Shown here one piece after another: positions 43,537 to 52,935 of a DNA stretch of 64,000 nt. Position 1 is the first letter of the stretch. Each line of letters begins with the position of its first letter. The translations under genes were made by a program, and so were the position numbers. Under the pieces are notes generated by a model. It saw only the letters and a list, made by a program, of their open reading frames with translations, searched no databases and had not been told where the DNA came from. The stretch is taken from NCBI GenBank assembly GCA_944320665.1, contig CALUII010000003.1, forward strand, positions 1 to 64,000. The letters are read 5' to 3'. The DNA comes from an uncultured Alistipes sp. (GTDB taxonomy: Bacteria > Bacteroidota > Bacteroidia > Bacteroidales > Rikenellaceae).

Positions 43537-44262
43537 TTACTCCTCCTCGACCTCCTTCATGTTGTGGTAGACGTTCGTCACGTCGTCGTCCTCCTCCAGG
43601 CGCTCGACCAGCTTCTCGACCGACTCGCGGCCCTCGGCATCGAGCTCCTTGGTGTCGGTCGGCAGGTAGACCGACTCACCCGACACGATCTCGCAGTTGT
43701 GCTCATCGAGCCACTTCTGGATGGCACCGAACGACTCGTAGGGAGCATAGACCGTCACGCCGTCCTCCTCGGGATAGAACTCGTCCACGCCGCAGTCGAT
43801 CATCTCCAACTCGAGCTCCTCGAGGTCGGTGCCTGCAGGGGCATGAAACTTGAAGGTGCACTTGTGCTCGAACATGAAACCCACGCTGCCGCTGTTACCG
43901 AGCGTACCGCCGCACTTGTTGAAGTGCATGCGCACGTTGGCCACCGTACGGTTCGTGTTGTCGGTCGCCGTCTCGACCAGGAAGGCGATTCCGTGGGGAC
44001 CGTATCCCTCGTAGATCACCTGCTTGTAGTCGGCTGCATCCTTCTCGGTGGCACGTTTGATGGCACGCTCCACATTCTCCTTGGGCATATTCTCGGCCTT
44101 GGCGTTCTGGATGAGGATACGCAGACGCGTATTGCCCGAGGGGTCGGGTCCGCCGGCCTTCACGGCAATCTCGATCTCCTTGCCGATCTTGGTGAAGGTA
44201 CGGGCCATGTGTCCCCAACGTTTCAGTTTTCTGGCTTTGCGGTATTCAAATGCTCTTCCCAT
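43537..44262 (-). CDS. YebC/PmpR/TACO1-family protein
   Basis: A 241-residue member of the YebC family, long annotated as transcriptional regulators and more recently linked to ribosome function at proline stretches. From ATG 44262 it starts MGRAFEYRKARKLKRWGHMARTF, then has TKIGKEIEIAVKAGGPDPSGNTRL, NMPKENVERAIKRA and YEGYGPHGIAFLVE. The three-domain pattern is complete and the acidic C-terminus (EEDDDVTNVYHNM) is standard. A -7 box (TAATTTTG, minus strand 44314-44321) lies about 50 bases upstream. Confidence 0.93.
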   Translation of the reverse strand: MGRAFEYRKARKLKRWGHMARTFTKIGKEIEIAVKAGGPDPSGNTRLRILIQNAKAENMPKENVERAIKRATEKDAADYKQVIYEGYGPHGIAFLVETATDNTNRTVANVRMHFNKCGGTLGNSGSVGFMFEHKCTFKFHAPAGTDLEELELEMIDCGVDEFYPEEDGVTVYAPYESFGAIQKWLDEHNCEIVSGESVYLPTDTKELDAEGRESVEKLVERLEEDDDVTNVYHNMKEVEEE

Positions 44263-44313
44263 AGCGGTAGTTTTATTTTTATGATTTTGTATTCCGAAAT
44301 TTCGTCCGAAGCG

Positions 44314-44321
44314 CAAAATTA
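44314..44321 (-). promoter_or_regulatory. -7 box of the YebC gene
   Basis: TAATTTTG on the minus strand; no clear TTG at -33. The predicted leader is about 45 nt. Confidence 0.5.
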
Positions 44322-44389
44322 CAAAAAATAACCGATTTCCGCCACCCGCCGGGGCAAAAATCTGCAAGGCTTCGTCGCCGGTGCAATCG

Positions 44390-47300
44390 CTACCAGGCCT
44401 CGACGCAGACGGGCGGCGGCAACTGCGGCAAGCGTTCGTCCGTTCCGCGCGTCGTCCGACTGCGGAGCGGGGCGGTCCCCGACGCTGCGGCCCGGGCGGC
44501 AGCGGCCTTCTGCATCACGATGCGGTCCCAGCGTACAAAAGTCTCGTGGTCATACACTCCCGCCCCATAGGCACGATACATCACGCGGCGCCAGATAGCC
44601 TCCCGTGACGGGGCGTTGAAGCCGCCCGTATTGTCACGCATGATGCTGTTTTCGGTCGGACGGTAGGCCCCGGCGCCATAGGTACAGGCCCCTTCGTAGA
44701 TGCCGAGTCCCTCGTCCGCATAGCGCGCATCGTCCAGAAAGCGGCTCCACTTCACCTCCTCGGGCGAGGCCGTGAAATCGACGTTGCACCACCATCCGTT
44801 CGCCTCGCGTGCACGGTAGGAGTCGATGCGTTCCTGAGGGATCGCCCCGCCGGCGCCGTACTCGTCGCCGAGTTTGGCAAAACCGTGGCCGCCGGCCTCA
44901 TGCAGCAGCAGCTGGGTGAACATCTCCGCATCGCGTCCCAGCGGGAAGTAGCAAACGGCCAGACCCGAACCGCAGAGGCCACCGGCGGGCGGTTTATAGA
45001 GATAGGAGGTTCCGGCATATTGCCGCTCGTTCATCAGCACGACAATGAGCGTCTCGTGGAGTCGTTCCTCGGTCATTCCGGGGACACGCAGCGCATAGGC
45101 GCGGCACGCGGCATCGTCACCGCCGACGGTCGATCCGCTGGCGAAATAGGAGCCGAGCGCCCGCTCCCCGCCCGTAAAGTAGCCTTCGTGTTTCGACACG
45201 GCCACGACGGCATAGACATTGAAGTAGTCCCGTAACGCCGCGAAGGGCTCCTCACTGAAGAGGGCCTCCGCAGCCTGCCGCACGACCCGCATGTAGTCGC
45301 CGTCGGCGACGTTGCGGTCGCAGAATCCGTCACCGAGCAAGACGACGTCGATGCCAGCCCCGAGCGTGGCCCGCTGCAACAGTTCGACGCGTCCGTCGGC
45401 CGAATAGTCCCGTGATTCATAGGGCCGGAAATCGGCAAAATAGTCATCCAGCCAGTCCCCGGCCGTGGCAAAGTCATCACAGAAGGTAAAGCGCACCTGC
45501 CCCGTTCCATCCACAATCTGCACGTATGGGCGGTCGGCCGGACCCGTTGCCAGGAGGGCTTCGGCCACTTCGTCTCCAAACAGAAGCCAGTTGAGGTGGT
45601 TCTGGTCGGCATATGCCGCGATCTGCGACGCATCGCCGGCCATGAATCCGACGATCTCAAGCCCGTATTGCGCATAGTCGCGGTAACAGGCGATCAGTTT
45701 CGTCATCACGCGCGAACAGGCCGGATCGTCCGGGACCATGTGAAACAGCAGCGTCAATTCGCACGCACCATAAAGCGACGCTGCCGTAAAGTAGCGCCCG
45801 TCGACGGCACGCCCCGCAAAGTGCGGACCGGGCAACGGCATACCGACGGCCGTCACCCCGGCGCCCCGCTGATCGAGCACGTTGTACCAGTTCGTGGGCC
45901 AGCAGTCGAGCGAGGACAGCCCTTCGGGCAGGGCCCCCGTGAAGCTGTTCCGACGCAGGTCGAGTTGCGACAGCCTCGACAGCCGGGCAAGGCCGGCAGG
46001 CACCGCTCCAGAGAGGTCGTTGTACGCCAGATTGAGCTCTTCGAGTGACGCCACCATCCCGATTGCCTCGGGCAGATCGCCCACCAACTGGTTGCCGGCC
46101 AGATCGAGTCGCCGCAGGCGGGTGAGGGATCCGATCCCGCGCGAAAGGATGCCCGTCAGCCGGTTTCCCGACAGATCGAGCTCCTCCAGGGCCGTACAAG
46201 CGTAGAGCGTCTGCGGCATCTCGCCCTCAAATCCGTTCCCTTCGAGCTGCAGCTGCCTCAACGGACCGCCGCCCGAAACCAGCGGCTCGAACCGGCCCGT
46301 AAGCCCCGCCTCCGATGCGCGGAATATCTCCAACTTCTGCCACCGCGCCCATGCCTCGGGAATCGCACCCGCGAAGCGATTATGCGAAAGATCCACCTCG
46401 CGCACCGCCTCCCAGGTTCCCCATGCGGACGGAAGGGAGCCCTCCAGTTCGTTGTCATTCACGAGACACACCTCCAGAGCGGTCATTCTCGCCATCGCTT
46501 CGGGCAGAGGCCCCGTGAGCAAATTGCCGCTCAGGTCGAGCCGCTCGAGGGCCGTCAGATCCCCCAGCGCCTCGGGCAGACGCCCCGCGAGACCGTTCTG
46601 CGGCAGACACAGCTCCGTGACGCGACCGCCGACGGTCGTCACCCCGTACCACTCCGACAGCGGACGTTCCGTAGCCCAGTGGTCGCTCCGTTTCCAGGCC
46701 GCGGCTCCGCCCGTCGCCTCATACAACGCCTCAAGAGCCCGCCGCTCAATCGTCGCGAAATCCGCCCCCTCACCCTGCAGTACCGAGATCCGCTGCACGG
46801 CCCCACCGCCACGAAGCGTCACCACCCCCTCGCGCACGTCGGCAGCCGACGCCACAGCCAACTGCACGCCGCGCTTCTCCAGGGCCCGCGTCTCGACGAG
46901 CGACAGCCAGCCCCGGGCCGCCTCTTCAATCTCAATTTCGAAAGGGATGTTTGCCTCCACCTCGAAATCGAGCAAGCCCCCCTCCAGACCCATCCGATAG
47001 ACCGACTCGGCCAATACGATGGCATCGCATTGCGTCTGGGCAATCCGCACCGTATCGCGCCATCCGCTCGCCGCATTCCGCACGACGACCTCGGCCACCC
47101 GACTTTCGTACGCCGCGTTGGCCCCGACCGTACAACACAACTGCCGATCGTCCTCGACCGACGGTTCGACACGCAGCCACTCCACCGCCGGCACCTCCAC
47201 CTCGAACGGCTCTCCGCCACGCAGACGAATCCCCACCTCGCCGCCCTGCGCCGGAAGCATCCACCGCCGTTCGGAGAGGACCAGCGACTCGTCCGACAAC

Positions 47301-49033
47301 TGACAGATGCGGAAACGTTGCTCGCCACTGCCGTCCTCGGCCGTCAGCACCACCTCCGCATCGCGGGCCCAGCACGTGGGGTTGGGCGCCACGTCGAATC
47401 GCAACCGCTCGCTCTCCACCCCCCGCGTCGTCGGCACCACCTGTGTGACCCACTCCTCCGAGACCCCGACCGTAAAGCCGACATTGCGGGCCACCTCCAC
47501 GTCGAGTTGCGCCCCCTCGTTCGGCACGTCGTACACCTCGGCCGCCAGCACAATGGCACTGCGCGGCATCTGCCGCACCTCAACGCACTGCTCCGTACCG
47601 TCGACCGCCGCCCGAAAACGAAGCGTCGCCACGTTGACCTCGGTCCGTTCGTTGGACTCGGCCCGGAACTCGAAGCGACTCTCCGTCCGCCCGGCATAGC
47701 GCAGCCATCCCGACGGATCACTCTGCGTGCAGGCGTATTCGACCGTCAGGTCGGGCCGCACCTCGACCGTACAACTACCCCCTTCCCACGGCAGCAACAG
47801 CGGCCCGGCCGTCTGCACGGGGGCCAGATCGTAGGTCTGTATGATCTCGACCTCGGACGCCTGCTCCGCCTCGGGACACACGACCCGGACGACAGCCCGG
47901 CGCCGTCCGTTGTTCCACTCGAAGGGGGCCACCCGCAGCAACACCTCCTCGTCGCGGGTCTCCGCACGTGCCAGACGCTGCTCGACCCGCTCGATCCACG
48001 ACACGGGAATCTCCACCTCGAAGGTGCGATTCGTCCGCACGCCGAAACGCACGTAGCCCCCCTCAACCGAGACGTAGCAAGGCTCCTCGGCCACGACCCA
48101 CACGTCGCGACCGCGTTGCGTGACGGTAAGGGCCGCCTCAGCCCCCGTCTGCCGGTCGACAAAACGCACGACGGCCGTGCGGTCCTCCTCGTCGGGATTG
48201 GCCGCCACATCGAAATAACGCGTCTGGCTCGACATCACCCGGGTCGAGACATCCGTAATCCACTCCGCGGCGGGCATCTCGACCTCGCAGGCGACGTTGG
48301 ACGACACCTCAACGCGCACCGTCGCCGCCTCGGCCCCAAGCAGGGCCGTCGTCTCCGAAAGCAGCACCACGGGATCCGACCCCACCTGATAGATGCGCAC
48401 CTGCTCGCTGCGGTCGCCCGCCACGATGTGAATCCGCCCCTCGCGCACGGGCCCGCCGTCGTAGGCCGCGATGCGGAAGCGCAGCGTGCGCCGCTGCATC
48501 TCCGCCCGCGAGGTAATCTCCTCCACCCATTCACGGCAGGCGGCATCCACCTCGTATTCGCACGCCACATTGGCCTGCAGTTCGACCGACACCTCACCCC
48601 CGGCGCGGTCGATGACAAAACGCGACTGCGTCACGGTGAGGGCATCGACCCCCTTCTGCATGACAACGATCGTCCGTACCACCTCGCCGCTCTGCAACGT
48701 GACGGTGGCGTTGCGCTCCTCGGACGACGCATTGGGGTCAGCCTGCAGCGTAAGCCGCACGTCGCCCGTGCCGCCGTACGTGGGCGAGACCCGGCACCAC
48801 GCCGTCGCCTCCTCGGCCACTCGCGCCCGCCACTCGCCCTCGACGCCGAAATCGACGGTACACTCCCCTCCGTCGGCCGGCAGCAACTGCACGCAGGCCG
48901 CGTCGTCAATCCGGATCGCATGTTCGGGCAGCGTCTGCGTTCCGGTCTCGACGTCGGTGCAGGAGCCGATCCACAGGGCGGCAATCCAGACTCCCAACAG
49001 GCGGAATACGATGTGAGAAAGGCGATGATTCAT
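44390..49033 (-). CDS. Large surface lipoprotein: BACON repeats, leucine-rich repeats, redoxin-like domain and M64-type peptidase
   Basis: A 1547-residue lipoprotein (lipobox IGSC, Cys about 25). Residues about 35-755 hold roughly eight BACON-type beta-sandwich repeats, each with motifs like ATVTLQSGEVVRTIVVMQKG. Residues about 760-1045 are plant-type leucine-rich repeats (LERLDLSGNLLTGPLPEAM and similar). Residues about 1060-1200 resemble a TlpA/AhpC-type thioredoxin fold but lack a CxxC. Residues about 1215-1500 match M64 (IgA-peptidase-like) metallopeptidases, with HEAGGHGFAKLGDEY at 1378-1392. The first two histidines are one residue further apart than in plain HExxH. It is probably surface exposed and acts on host or dietary glycoproteins; the target is unknown. 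A large antisense frame is a shadow. Confidence 0.85.
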   Translation of the reverse strand: MNHRLSHIVFRLLGVWIAALWIGSCTDVETGTQTLPEHAIRIDDAACVQLLPADGGECTVDFGVEGEWRARVAEEATAWCRVSPTYGGTGDVRLTLQADPNASSEERNATVTLQSGEVVRTIVVMQKGVDALTVTQSRFVIDRAGGEVSVELQANVACEYEVDAACREWVEEITSRAEMQRRTLRFRIAAYDGGPVREGRIHIVAGDRSEQVRIYQVGSDPVVLLSETTALLGAEAATVRVEVSSNVACEVEMPAAEWITDVSTRVMSSQTRYFDVAANPDEEDRTAVVRFVDRQTGAEAALTVTQRGRDVWVVAEEPCYVSVEGGYVRFGVRTNRTFEVEIPVSWIERVEQRLARAETRDEEVLLRVAPFEWNNGRRRAVVRVVCPEAEQASEVEIIQTYDLAPVQTAGPLLLPWEGGSCTVEVRPDLTVEYACTQSDPSGWLRYAGRTESRFEFRAESNERTEVNVATLRFRAAVDGTEQCVEVRQMPRSAIVLAAEVYDVPNEGAQLDVEVARNVGFTVGVSEEWVTQVVPTTRGVESERLRFDVAPNPTCWARDAEVVLTAEDGSGEQRFRICQLSDESLVLSERRWMLPAQGGEVGIRLRGGEPFEVEVPAVEWLRVEPSVEDDRQLCCTVGANAAYESRVAEVVVRNAASGWRDTVRIAQTQCDAIVLAESVYRMGLEGGLLDFEVEANIPFEIEIEEAARGWLSLVETRALEKRGVQLAVASAADVREGVVTLRGGGAVQRISVLQGEGADFATIERRALEALYEATGGAAAWKRSDHWATERPLSEWYGVTTVGGRVTELCLPQNGLAGRLPEALGDLTALERLDLSGNLLTGPLPEAMARMTALEVCLVNDNELEGSLPSAWGTWEAVREVDLSHNRFAGAIPEAWARWQKLEIFRASEAGLTGRFEPLVSGGGPLRQLQLEGNGFEGEMPQTLYACTALEELDLSGNRLTGILSRGIGSLTRLRRLDLAGNQLVGDLPEAIGMVASLEELNLAYNDLSGAVPAGLARLSRLSQLDLRRNSFTGALPEGLSSLDCWPTNWYNVLDQRGAGVTAVGMPLPGPHFAGRAVDGRYFTAASLYGACELTLLFHMVPDDPACSRVMTKLIACYRDYAQYGLEIVGFMAGDASQIAAYADQNHLNWLLFGDEVAEALLATGPADRPYVQIVDGTGQVRFTFCDDFATAGDWLDDYFADFRPYESRDYSADGRVELLQRATLGAGIDVVLLGDGFCDRNVADGDYMRVVRQAAEALFSEEPFAALRDYFNVYAVVAVSKHEGYFTGGERALGSYFASGSTVGGDDAACRAYALRVPGMTEERLHETLIVVLMNERQYAGTSYLYKPPAGGLCGSGLAVCYFPLGRDAEMFTQLLLHEAGGHGFAKLGDEYGAGGAIPQERIDSYRAREANGWWCNVDFTASPEEVKWSRFLDDARYADEGLGIYEGACTYGAGAYRPTENSIMRDNTGGFNAPSREAIWRRVMYRAYGAGVYDHETFVRWDRIVMQKAAAARAAASGTAPLRSRTTRGTDERLPQLPPPVCVEAW

Positions 49034-49059
49034 AGACTCAAAGACAGAGGTATGATGCA

Positions 49060-49067
49060 CAAATATA
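49060..49067 (-). promoter_or_regulatory. -7 box of the BACON/LRR/M64 lipoprotein gene
   Basis: TATATTTG on the minus strand, perfect consensus, 27 bases upstream of the ATG at 49033. No TTG at the ideal distance. Confidence 0.5.
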
Positions 49068-49133
49068 CGGAAAAAATACGCAACCGCCTCTGCGAGCAAC
49101 CGGTCGGCCGCACGATTTTTCGTGATAATTTCG

Positions 49134-49141
49134 TACTTTTG
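49134..49141 (+). promoter_or_regulatory. -7 box of the VOC-protein gene
   Basis: TACTTTTG; the predicted leader is about 18 nt to ATG 49166. No TTG at -33. Confidence 0.5.
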
Positions 49142-49165
49142 CGGCGTACAAATCGTTTATGAATT

Positions 49166-49543
49166 ATGGAAATCCAAGCAAAATTTGACCATTTCAACAT
49201 CAACGTCACCGACCTCGAGCGCAGCATCGACTTCTACGGCAAGGCCCTCGGCCTGCATGAAGTACGCCGTCAGGAGGCCGCCGACGGCTCGTTCCGCCTC
49301 GTCTTCCTGAGCGACAACCAGAGCACGTTCCGCCTCGAACTCACCTGGCTTCGCGACAAGCAGGGCGCCTACGAACTCGGCGACAACGAGAGCCACCTCT
49401 GTCTGCGCGTAGCGGGCGACTACGATGCCGTGCGGGCCTACCACCGCGAGATGGGCTGCATCTGCTTCGAGAACCACGATATGGGGCTCTATTTCATCAA
49501 CGACCCGGACGACTACTGGATCGAGATCCTCCCCGAAAAGTAA
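49166..49543 (+). CDS. VOC-superfamily protein (lactoylglutathione-lyase-like)
   Basis: A 125-residue metalloenzyme fold with two beta-alpha-beta-beta-beta units. FDHFNINVTDLERSIDFYGKALGL is the first metal-binding strand (His 9). FRLELTW supplies a Glu, SHLCLRVAGDYDAVRAY the third ligand, and YFINDPDDYWIEILPE the last. All four metal positions of glyoxalase I are present. It could detoxify methylglyoxal, but Bacteroidota lack glutathione as a rule, so the true substrate is open. It is first in a run with tsaC and a thioesterase. Confidence 0.85.
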   Translation: MEIQAKFDHFNINVTDLERSIDFYGKALGLHEVRRQEAADGSFRLVFLSDNQSTFRLELTWLRDKQGAYELGDNESHLCLRVAGDYDAVRAYHREMGCICFENHDMGLYFINDPDDYWIEILPEK

Positions 49544-49638
49544 TCCTGCCGCCCGCACCTCCCGTCCGGTCGCAACGCCTCAAGAGCGCCGGACGCCCCC
49601 CGGGCAACACCCCGTTACCACGCAAGAGACCAACGATC

Positions 49639-50214
49639 ATGAAATACGACATGCAACCCGAGATCGACCAGGCCGTGCGCACCCTGCGCTCGGGCGGGCT
49701 GATCCTCTACCCGACCGACACGGTCTGGGGCATCGGCTGCGACGCCACCAATGCCGACGCCGTAGCCCGAATCTATGCGCTCAAGCGCAGCGAAAACAAG
49801 AAGTCGATGCTCGTGCTCTGCGCCTCGGCCGACATGGTCGTGCGCTACGTGAACCGCGCACCGGCTATTGCCTTCGAGGTGATGGAACTGGCCGACAAGC
49901 CGCTGACGCTCATCCTTCCAGGTGCCGCAGGGCTTGCGCCCAACCTCATACCCGAGGAGGGAACGCTCGGCGTGCGGGTGCCGGACCATGAGTTCTGCCG
50001 CCGGATGCTGCAGGCCTTCGGGCGTCCCGTGGTCTCGACCTCGGCCAACCTTTCGGGCGAACCGGCCGCGGTCTCGCTGTCCGACACGGCCCGGGAGATC
50101 GTCGACGGCGTCGACTTCGTGGTCGACCCCCGCTGCGAAGGGAAACCGACCCACAAACCCTCATCGATCATCGCCTTTGCGGAGGATGGCGCCGTGCGCA
50201 TCATCCGCGAATAA
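49639..50214 (+). CDS. tsaC: L-threonylcarbamoyladenylate synthase
   Basis: YrdC/Sua5-fold enzyme that makes threonylcarbamoyl-AMP for the t6A37 modification of ANN-decoding tRNAs. The 191-residue protein has GGLILYPTDTVWGIGCDATN, the KRSENKKSM motif that binds ATP, and GVRVPDHEFCRRM and PVVSTSANLSGEP. It lacks the C-terminal Sua5 domain, so it is the short TsaC type. It is on the same strand as the VOC and thioesterase genes with gaps of 95 and 18 bases. Confidence 0.95.
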   Translation: MKYDMQPEIDQAVRTLRSGGLILYPTDTVWGIGCDATNADAVARIYALKRSENKKSMLVLCASADMVVRYVNRAPAIAFEVMELADKPLTLILPGAAGLAPNLIPEEGTLGVRVPDHEFCRRMLQAFGRPVVSTSANLSGEPAAVSLSDTAREIVDGVDFVVDPRCEGKPTHKPSSIIAFAEDGAVRIIRE

Positions 50215-50232
50215 TAGAACACCGAGAGACAC

Positions 50233-50628
50233 ATGGCCCGCATACTCACCACCCCCATTCAGAAACGTTTTGCCGATATCGACCCCTTTCAGCACGTGAA
50301 CAACGTCTCGCAACAGACCTATTTCGACGTCGGCAAGGTCGACTACTACCACCAGATTCTGGGCGAGGAGGTGCTGTTGGGACGGCTGCGCATCATCACG
50401 GCCTCCACTGCCACCTCCTATTGCGGACAGATCCGCTTCGGCGATCCGGTCCGCGTGACCACCACGTGCGAAAAGATCGGCACGAAGAGCATCACCCTGC
50501 TCCAGCAGCTCCTCGTCGGCGACGAGGTCCGCAGCGAAAGCCGTTCGGTGATGGTCGCCTTCGATTTCGAGGCCCAGCAATCGTTCCCCGTGCCGGATGC
50601 CTGGCGCGAGCGACTGCTCCGCGACTGA
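50233..50628 (+). CDS. 4HBT hot-dog-fold acyl-CoA thioesterase
   Basis: A 131-residue hot-dog protein of the YbgC/FadM type. KRFADIDPFQHVNNVSQQTYFDVG contains the catalytic Asp-x-x-x-H-V-N-N pattern, and the central helix is followed by strands ending SRSVMVAFDFEAQQSFPVPD. It hydrolyses acyl-CoA or acyl-ACP thioesters; chain preference is unknown. It follows tsaC by 18 bases and is convergent with the patatin gene. The 61-base gap to that gene shows no strong terminator. Confidence 0.88.
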   Translation: MARILTTPIQKRFADIDPFQHVNNVSQQTYFDVGKVDYYHQILGEEVLLGRLRIITASTATSYCGQIRFGDPVRVTTTCEKIGTKSITLLQQLLVGDEVRSESRSVMVAFDFEAQQSFPVPDAWRERLLRD

Positions 50629-50689
50629 CCCTTCCCGCTCGACGCAATTCAGCATCCACACAGCGCGCAGCCGCAAGGCAGACGCTGCC

Positions 50690-51448
50690 TCAATCATCGG
50701 AGGTCTCGAGCACGGCCCGGGCCGCAACATACCCGCGATCGAAAATCTCGCGGGCTTTCGAAAGGTCGCGGTTGCTGTATCCGTCGAGTCCGACGGGTTC
50801 GATCAGCAGGTCGCACGCCTCCTTCTGGAAGATCGTGTTGGCCTGGAAAACGTAGTTGTATACCCGCAAGGCAATGTCGATCATGTTCTTCCGATAGGCA
50901 TCGGTCACCATCGGGCTCACGTTGAGGGCGATAACCCGTCGGCACGTCGCACGAAGCGTCGTGACGGGCAGGTTCATCAGCACCCCGCCGTCGACATAGT
51001 AGACCCCGTCTATCTTGCGGGGCGGGAAGAGCACCGGCAGGCAGCACGACGCAGCCACACGTTCGGCAATCTCTCCTTCGCGGAAATGGACGCTGCAGCC
51101 GCGGTCAAAATCCGTTGCCGTCACAATCAGCGGGATCCGCAACTCCTCAAGTCGCCGGGCCCGCAGGTTGCTGCGCAGGAAGTCGACAAAACCGTCCATC
51201 TTGAGCAGCCCCTGGCGATCAAACGAGAAGGCCGTAAAGTCGGAAAAGGTGATGCCGTTGAACTTTTCGAAAGCCTGCCAGGGTTCGTTGCCGTCGGCCA
51301 CGAAGACGCCGGCAATCGCTCCGGCACTCACACCCGAAAGGATGTCGGGCCGGATGTCGTGCTCGAGCAGCGCCTGCATGATCCCCAGATGGGCAAATCC
51401 GCGAATAAAACCGCCGCTGAGGGCAAAGCCCGTGTCGTATTGCATCAT
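50690..51448 (-). CDS. Patatin-like phospholipase
   Basis: A 252-residue serine lipase fold. The oxyanion-hole motif is SGGFIRGFAHLG (residues 11-22), the nucleophile motif GVSAGA (Ser about 41), and the catalytic Asp lies in YVDGGVLMN. Both parts of the Ser-Asp dyad are present. No signal peptide or membrane segment is seen, so it acts inside the cell, probably on phospholipids or acyl lipids. The gene follows the CCA-enzyme gene by 5 bases and is the last of a pdxJ-cca-patatin operon. Met 1 (51448) and Met 2 (51445) are both possible starts. Confidence 0.88.
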   Translation of the reverse strand: MMQYDTGFALSGGFIRGFAHLGIMQALLEHDIRPDILSGVSAGAIAGVFVADGNEPWQAFEKFNGITFSDFTAFSFDRQGLLKMDGFVDFLRSNLRARRLEELRIPLIVTATDFDRGCSVHFREGEIAERVAASCCLPVLFPPRKIDGVYYVDGGVLMNLPVTTLRATCRRVIALNVSPMVTDAYRKNMIDIALRVYNYVFQANTIFQKEACDLLIEPVGLDGYSNRDLSKAREIFDRGYVAARAVLETSDD

Positions 51449-51453
51449 AATGA

Positions 51454-52935
51454 TTAGTCCGATATCTTGGGAAGCTGCCGGACGTTCCCCGCGTCATCGG
51501 CGGCCGGAGCCGGTTGTACCGACGCCACGGGGCGCAGGCCGCGTTCGGCTGCCAGCCGCTCCATGAGGGCGAAAGCCGCCGCGTAGTCGTTCGGAATTTC
51601 GCCGTCGAGGATGGCGTTCTTGATCACCTCCTTGATCTCGCCGATCTCGCGGCACGGCGGCAGGCCGTAGGTCTGCATGATGATCTCGCCCGTGATCGGC
51701 GGCTGGAAATTGCGGATGCGGTCGCGCTCCTCGAGGTCCTTCATCTTGCGGCGCACCAGCTCGAAATTGGCCAGGTAGCGTTTTACCTTGGCGTCGATGC
51801 CCGACGTGATGTCGGCCTCACACAACAGCATCAGCTGCTCGACGTCGTCGCCCGCCTCGAACAACAGACGACGCACGGCCGAATCGGTCACCAGATCCTC
51901 CGACAGCACGATGGGCCGCAGGTGCAGGAAGACCATCTTCTGCACGAACTTCATGTGTTCGTTCAGCGGCAGCTTCATCCGCCGGAAGATCTCGGGCACC
52001 ATCTTCGAACCGACGACCTCGTGGCCATGGAAGGTCCAGCCCACCTTCGGGTCGTAGGCCTTGGTGAGCGGTTTGGCGATGTCGTGCAACACGGCAGCCC
52101 AGCGCAGCCAGAGGTCGTCGCTGCGGCGCGCCACATTGTCCAACACCTTGAGCGTATGGAGGAAGTTATCCTTGTGGGCATGTTTCCCGACGCGGTCAAC
52201 CCCCTTCAGGCGGTGCATCTCGGGGAAGATCAGTTCGAGCAGCCCCGTCATCTCGAGCAGCCCGAAGCCGATCGACGGCACGGGCGAAAGGACTATTTTG
52301 TTCAGTTCGACGATGATGCGCTCACGCGAAACGATACGGATGCGTTCGCGGTTGCGGCGGATCGCCTCGAAGGTCTCGGGGTCGATGTCGAAGCCCAGTT
52401 GCGAGGCGAAACGCACGGCGCGCATCATCCGCAGCGGATCGTCCGAAAAGGTGACGTCGGGATCGCACGGCGTACGGATGATGCAGGCCTCCAGGTCGTC
52501 CATCCCGCCGAATGGGTCGACCAGTTCGCCGAACGTATCGCCGTTGAGCGACCAGGCCATGGCATTGATCGTGAAGTCGCGGCGGCGCTGATCGTCCTCG
52601 AGCGTCCCGGCCTCCACCACCGGTTTGCGCGAATCGTGCGTATAGGACTCCTTGCGGGCGCCGACGAACTCCACCTCGACGCCGTTGCGTGCACGTACCA
52701 TCGCCGTACCGAAGGTCTTGAAGACCGACACCCGGGCATGCAGCTCGGCACCGAGCGCCTCGGCCACGGCGATGCCGCTGCCCACGACCACCACATCGAT
52801 ATCGGTCGACGGACGGTGCAGGTAGTAGTCGCGGACGTAGCCGCCCACGACAAAGGCGCGGACGCCCAGCGAATCGACGATCCGCCGGATCCGCGCGAAG
52901 ATCGGATCGGAAAGAGGAGCTGCCACGGCCATCAT
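51454..52935 (-). CDS. cca: CCA tRNA nucleotidyltransferase with HD domain
   Basis: Adds or repairs the 3'-terminal CCA of tRNA; class II polymerase-beta-type nucleotidyltransferase. The 493-residue protein has [24 protein letters not shown] (GG-x-VRD and the DxD metal site), [12 protein letters not shown] and [18 protein letters not shown]. It ends in a C-terminal HD domain ([14 protein letters not shown]) that may act as a phosphohydrolase. ATG 52935 overlaps the pdxJ TGA (ATGA), so translation is coupled; a second ATG follows at 52932. The last about 35 residues are Ala/Pro-rich. Confidence 0.93.
   Translation of the reverse strand: MMAVAAPLSDPIFARIRRIVDSLGVRAFVVGGYVRDYYLHRPSTDIDVVVVGSGIAVAEALGAELHARVSVFKTFGTAMVRARNGVEVEFVGARKESYTHDSRKPVVEAGTLEDDQRRRDFTINAMAWSLNGDTFGELVDPFGGMDDLEACIIRTPCDPDVTFSDDPLRMMRAVRFASQLGFDIDPETFEAIRRNRERIRIVSRERIIVELNKIVLSPVPSIGFGLLEMTGLLELIFPEMHRLKGVDRVGKHAHKDNFLHTLKVLDNVARRSDDLWLRWAAVLHDIAKPLTKAYDPKVGWTFHGHEVVGSKMVPEIFRRMKLPLNEHMKFVQKMVFLHLRPIVLSEDLVTDSAVRRLLFEAGDDVEQLMLLCEADITSGIDAKVKRYLANFELVRRKMKDLEERDRIRNFQPPITGEIIMQTYGLPPCREIGEIKEVIKNAILDGEIPNDYAAAFALMERLAAERGLRPVASVQPAPAADDAGNVRQLPKISD

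Noticed and set aside
46382..49162. 926-codon open frame on the plus strand
   Set aside because: It is antisense to the BACON-repeat lipoprotein. Its Arg/His/Pro-rich translation has no recognisable domain. High GC at codon position 3 opens antisense frames in this genome.
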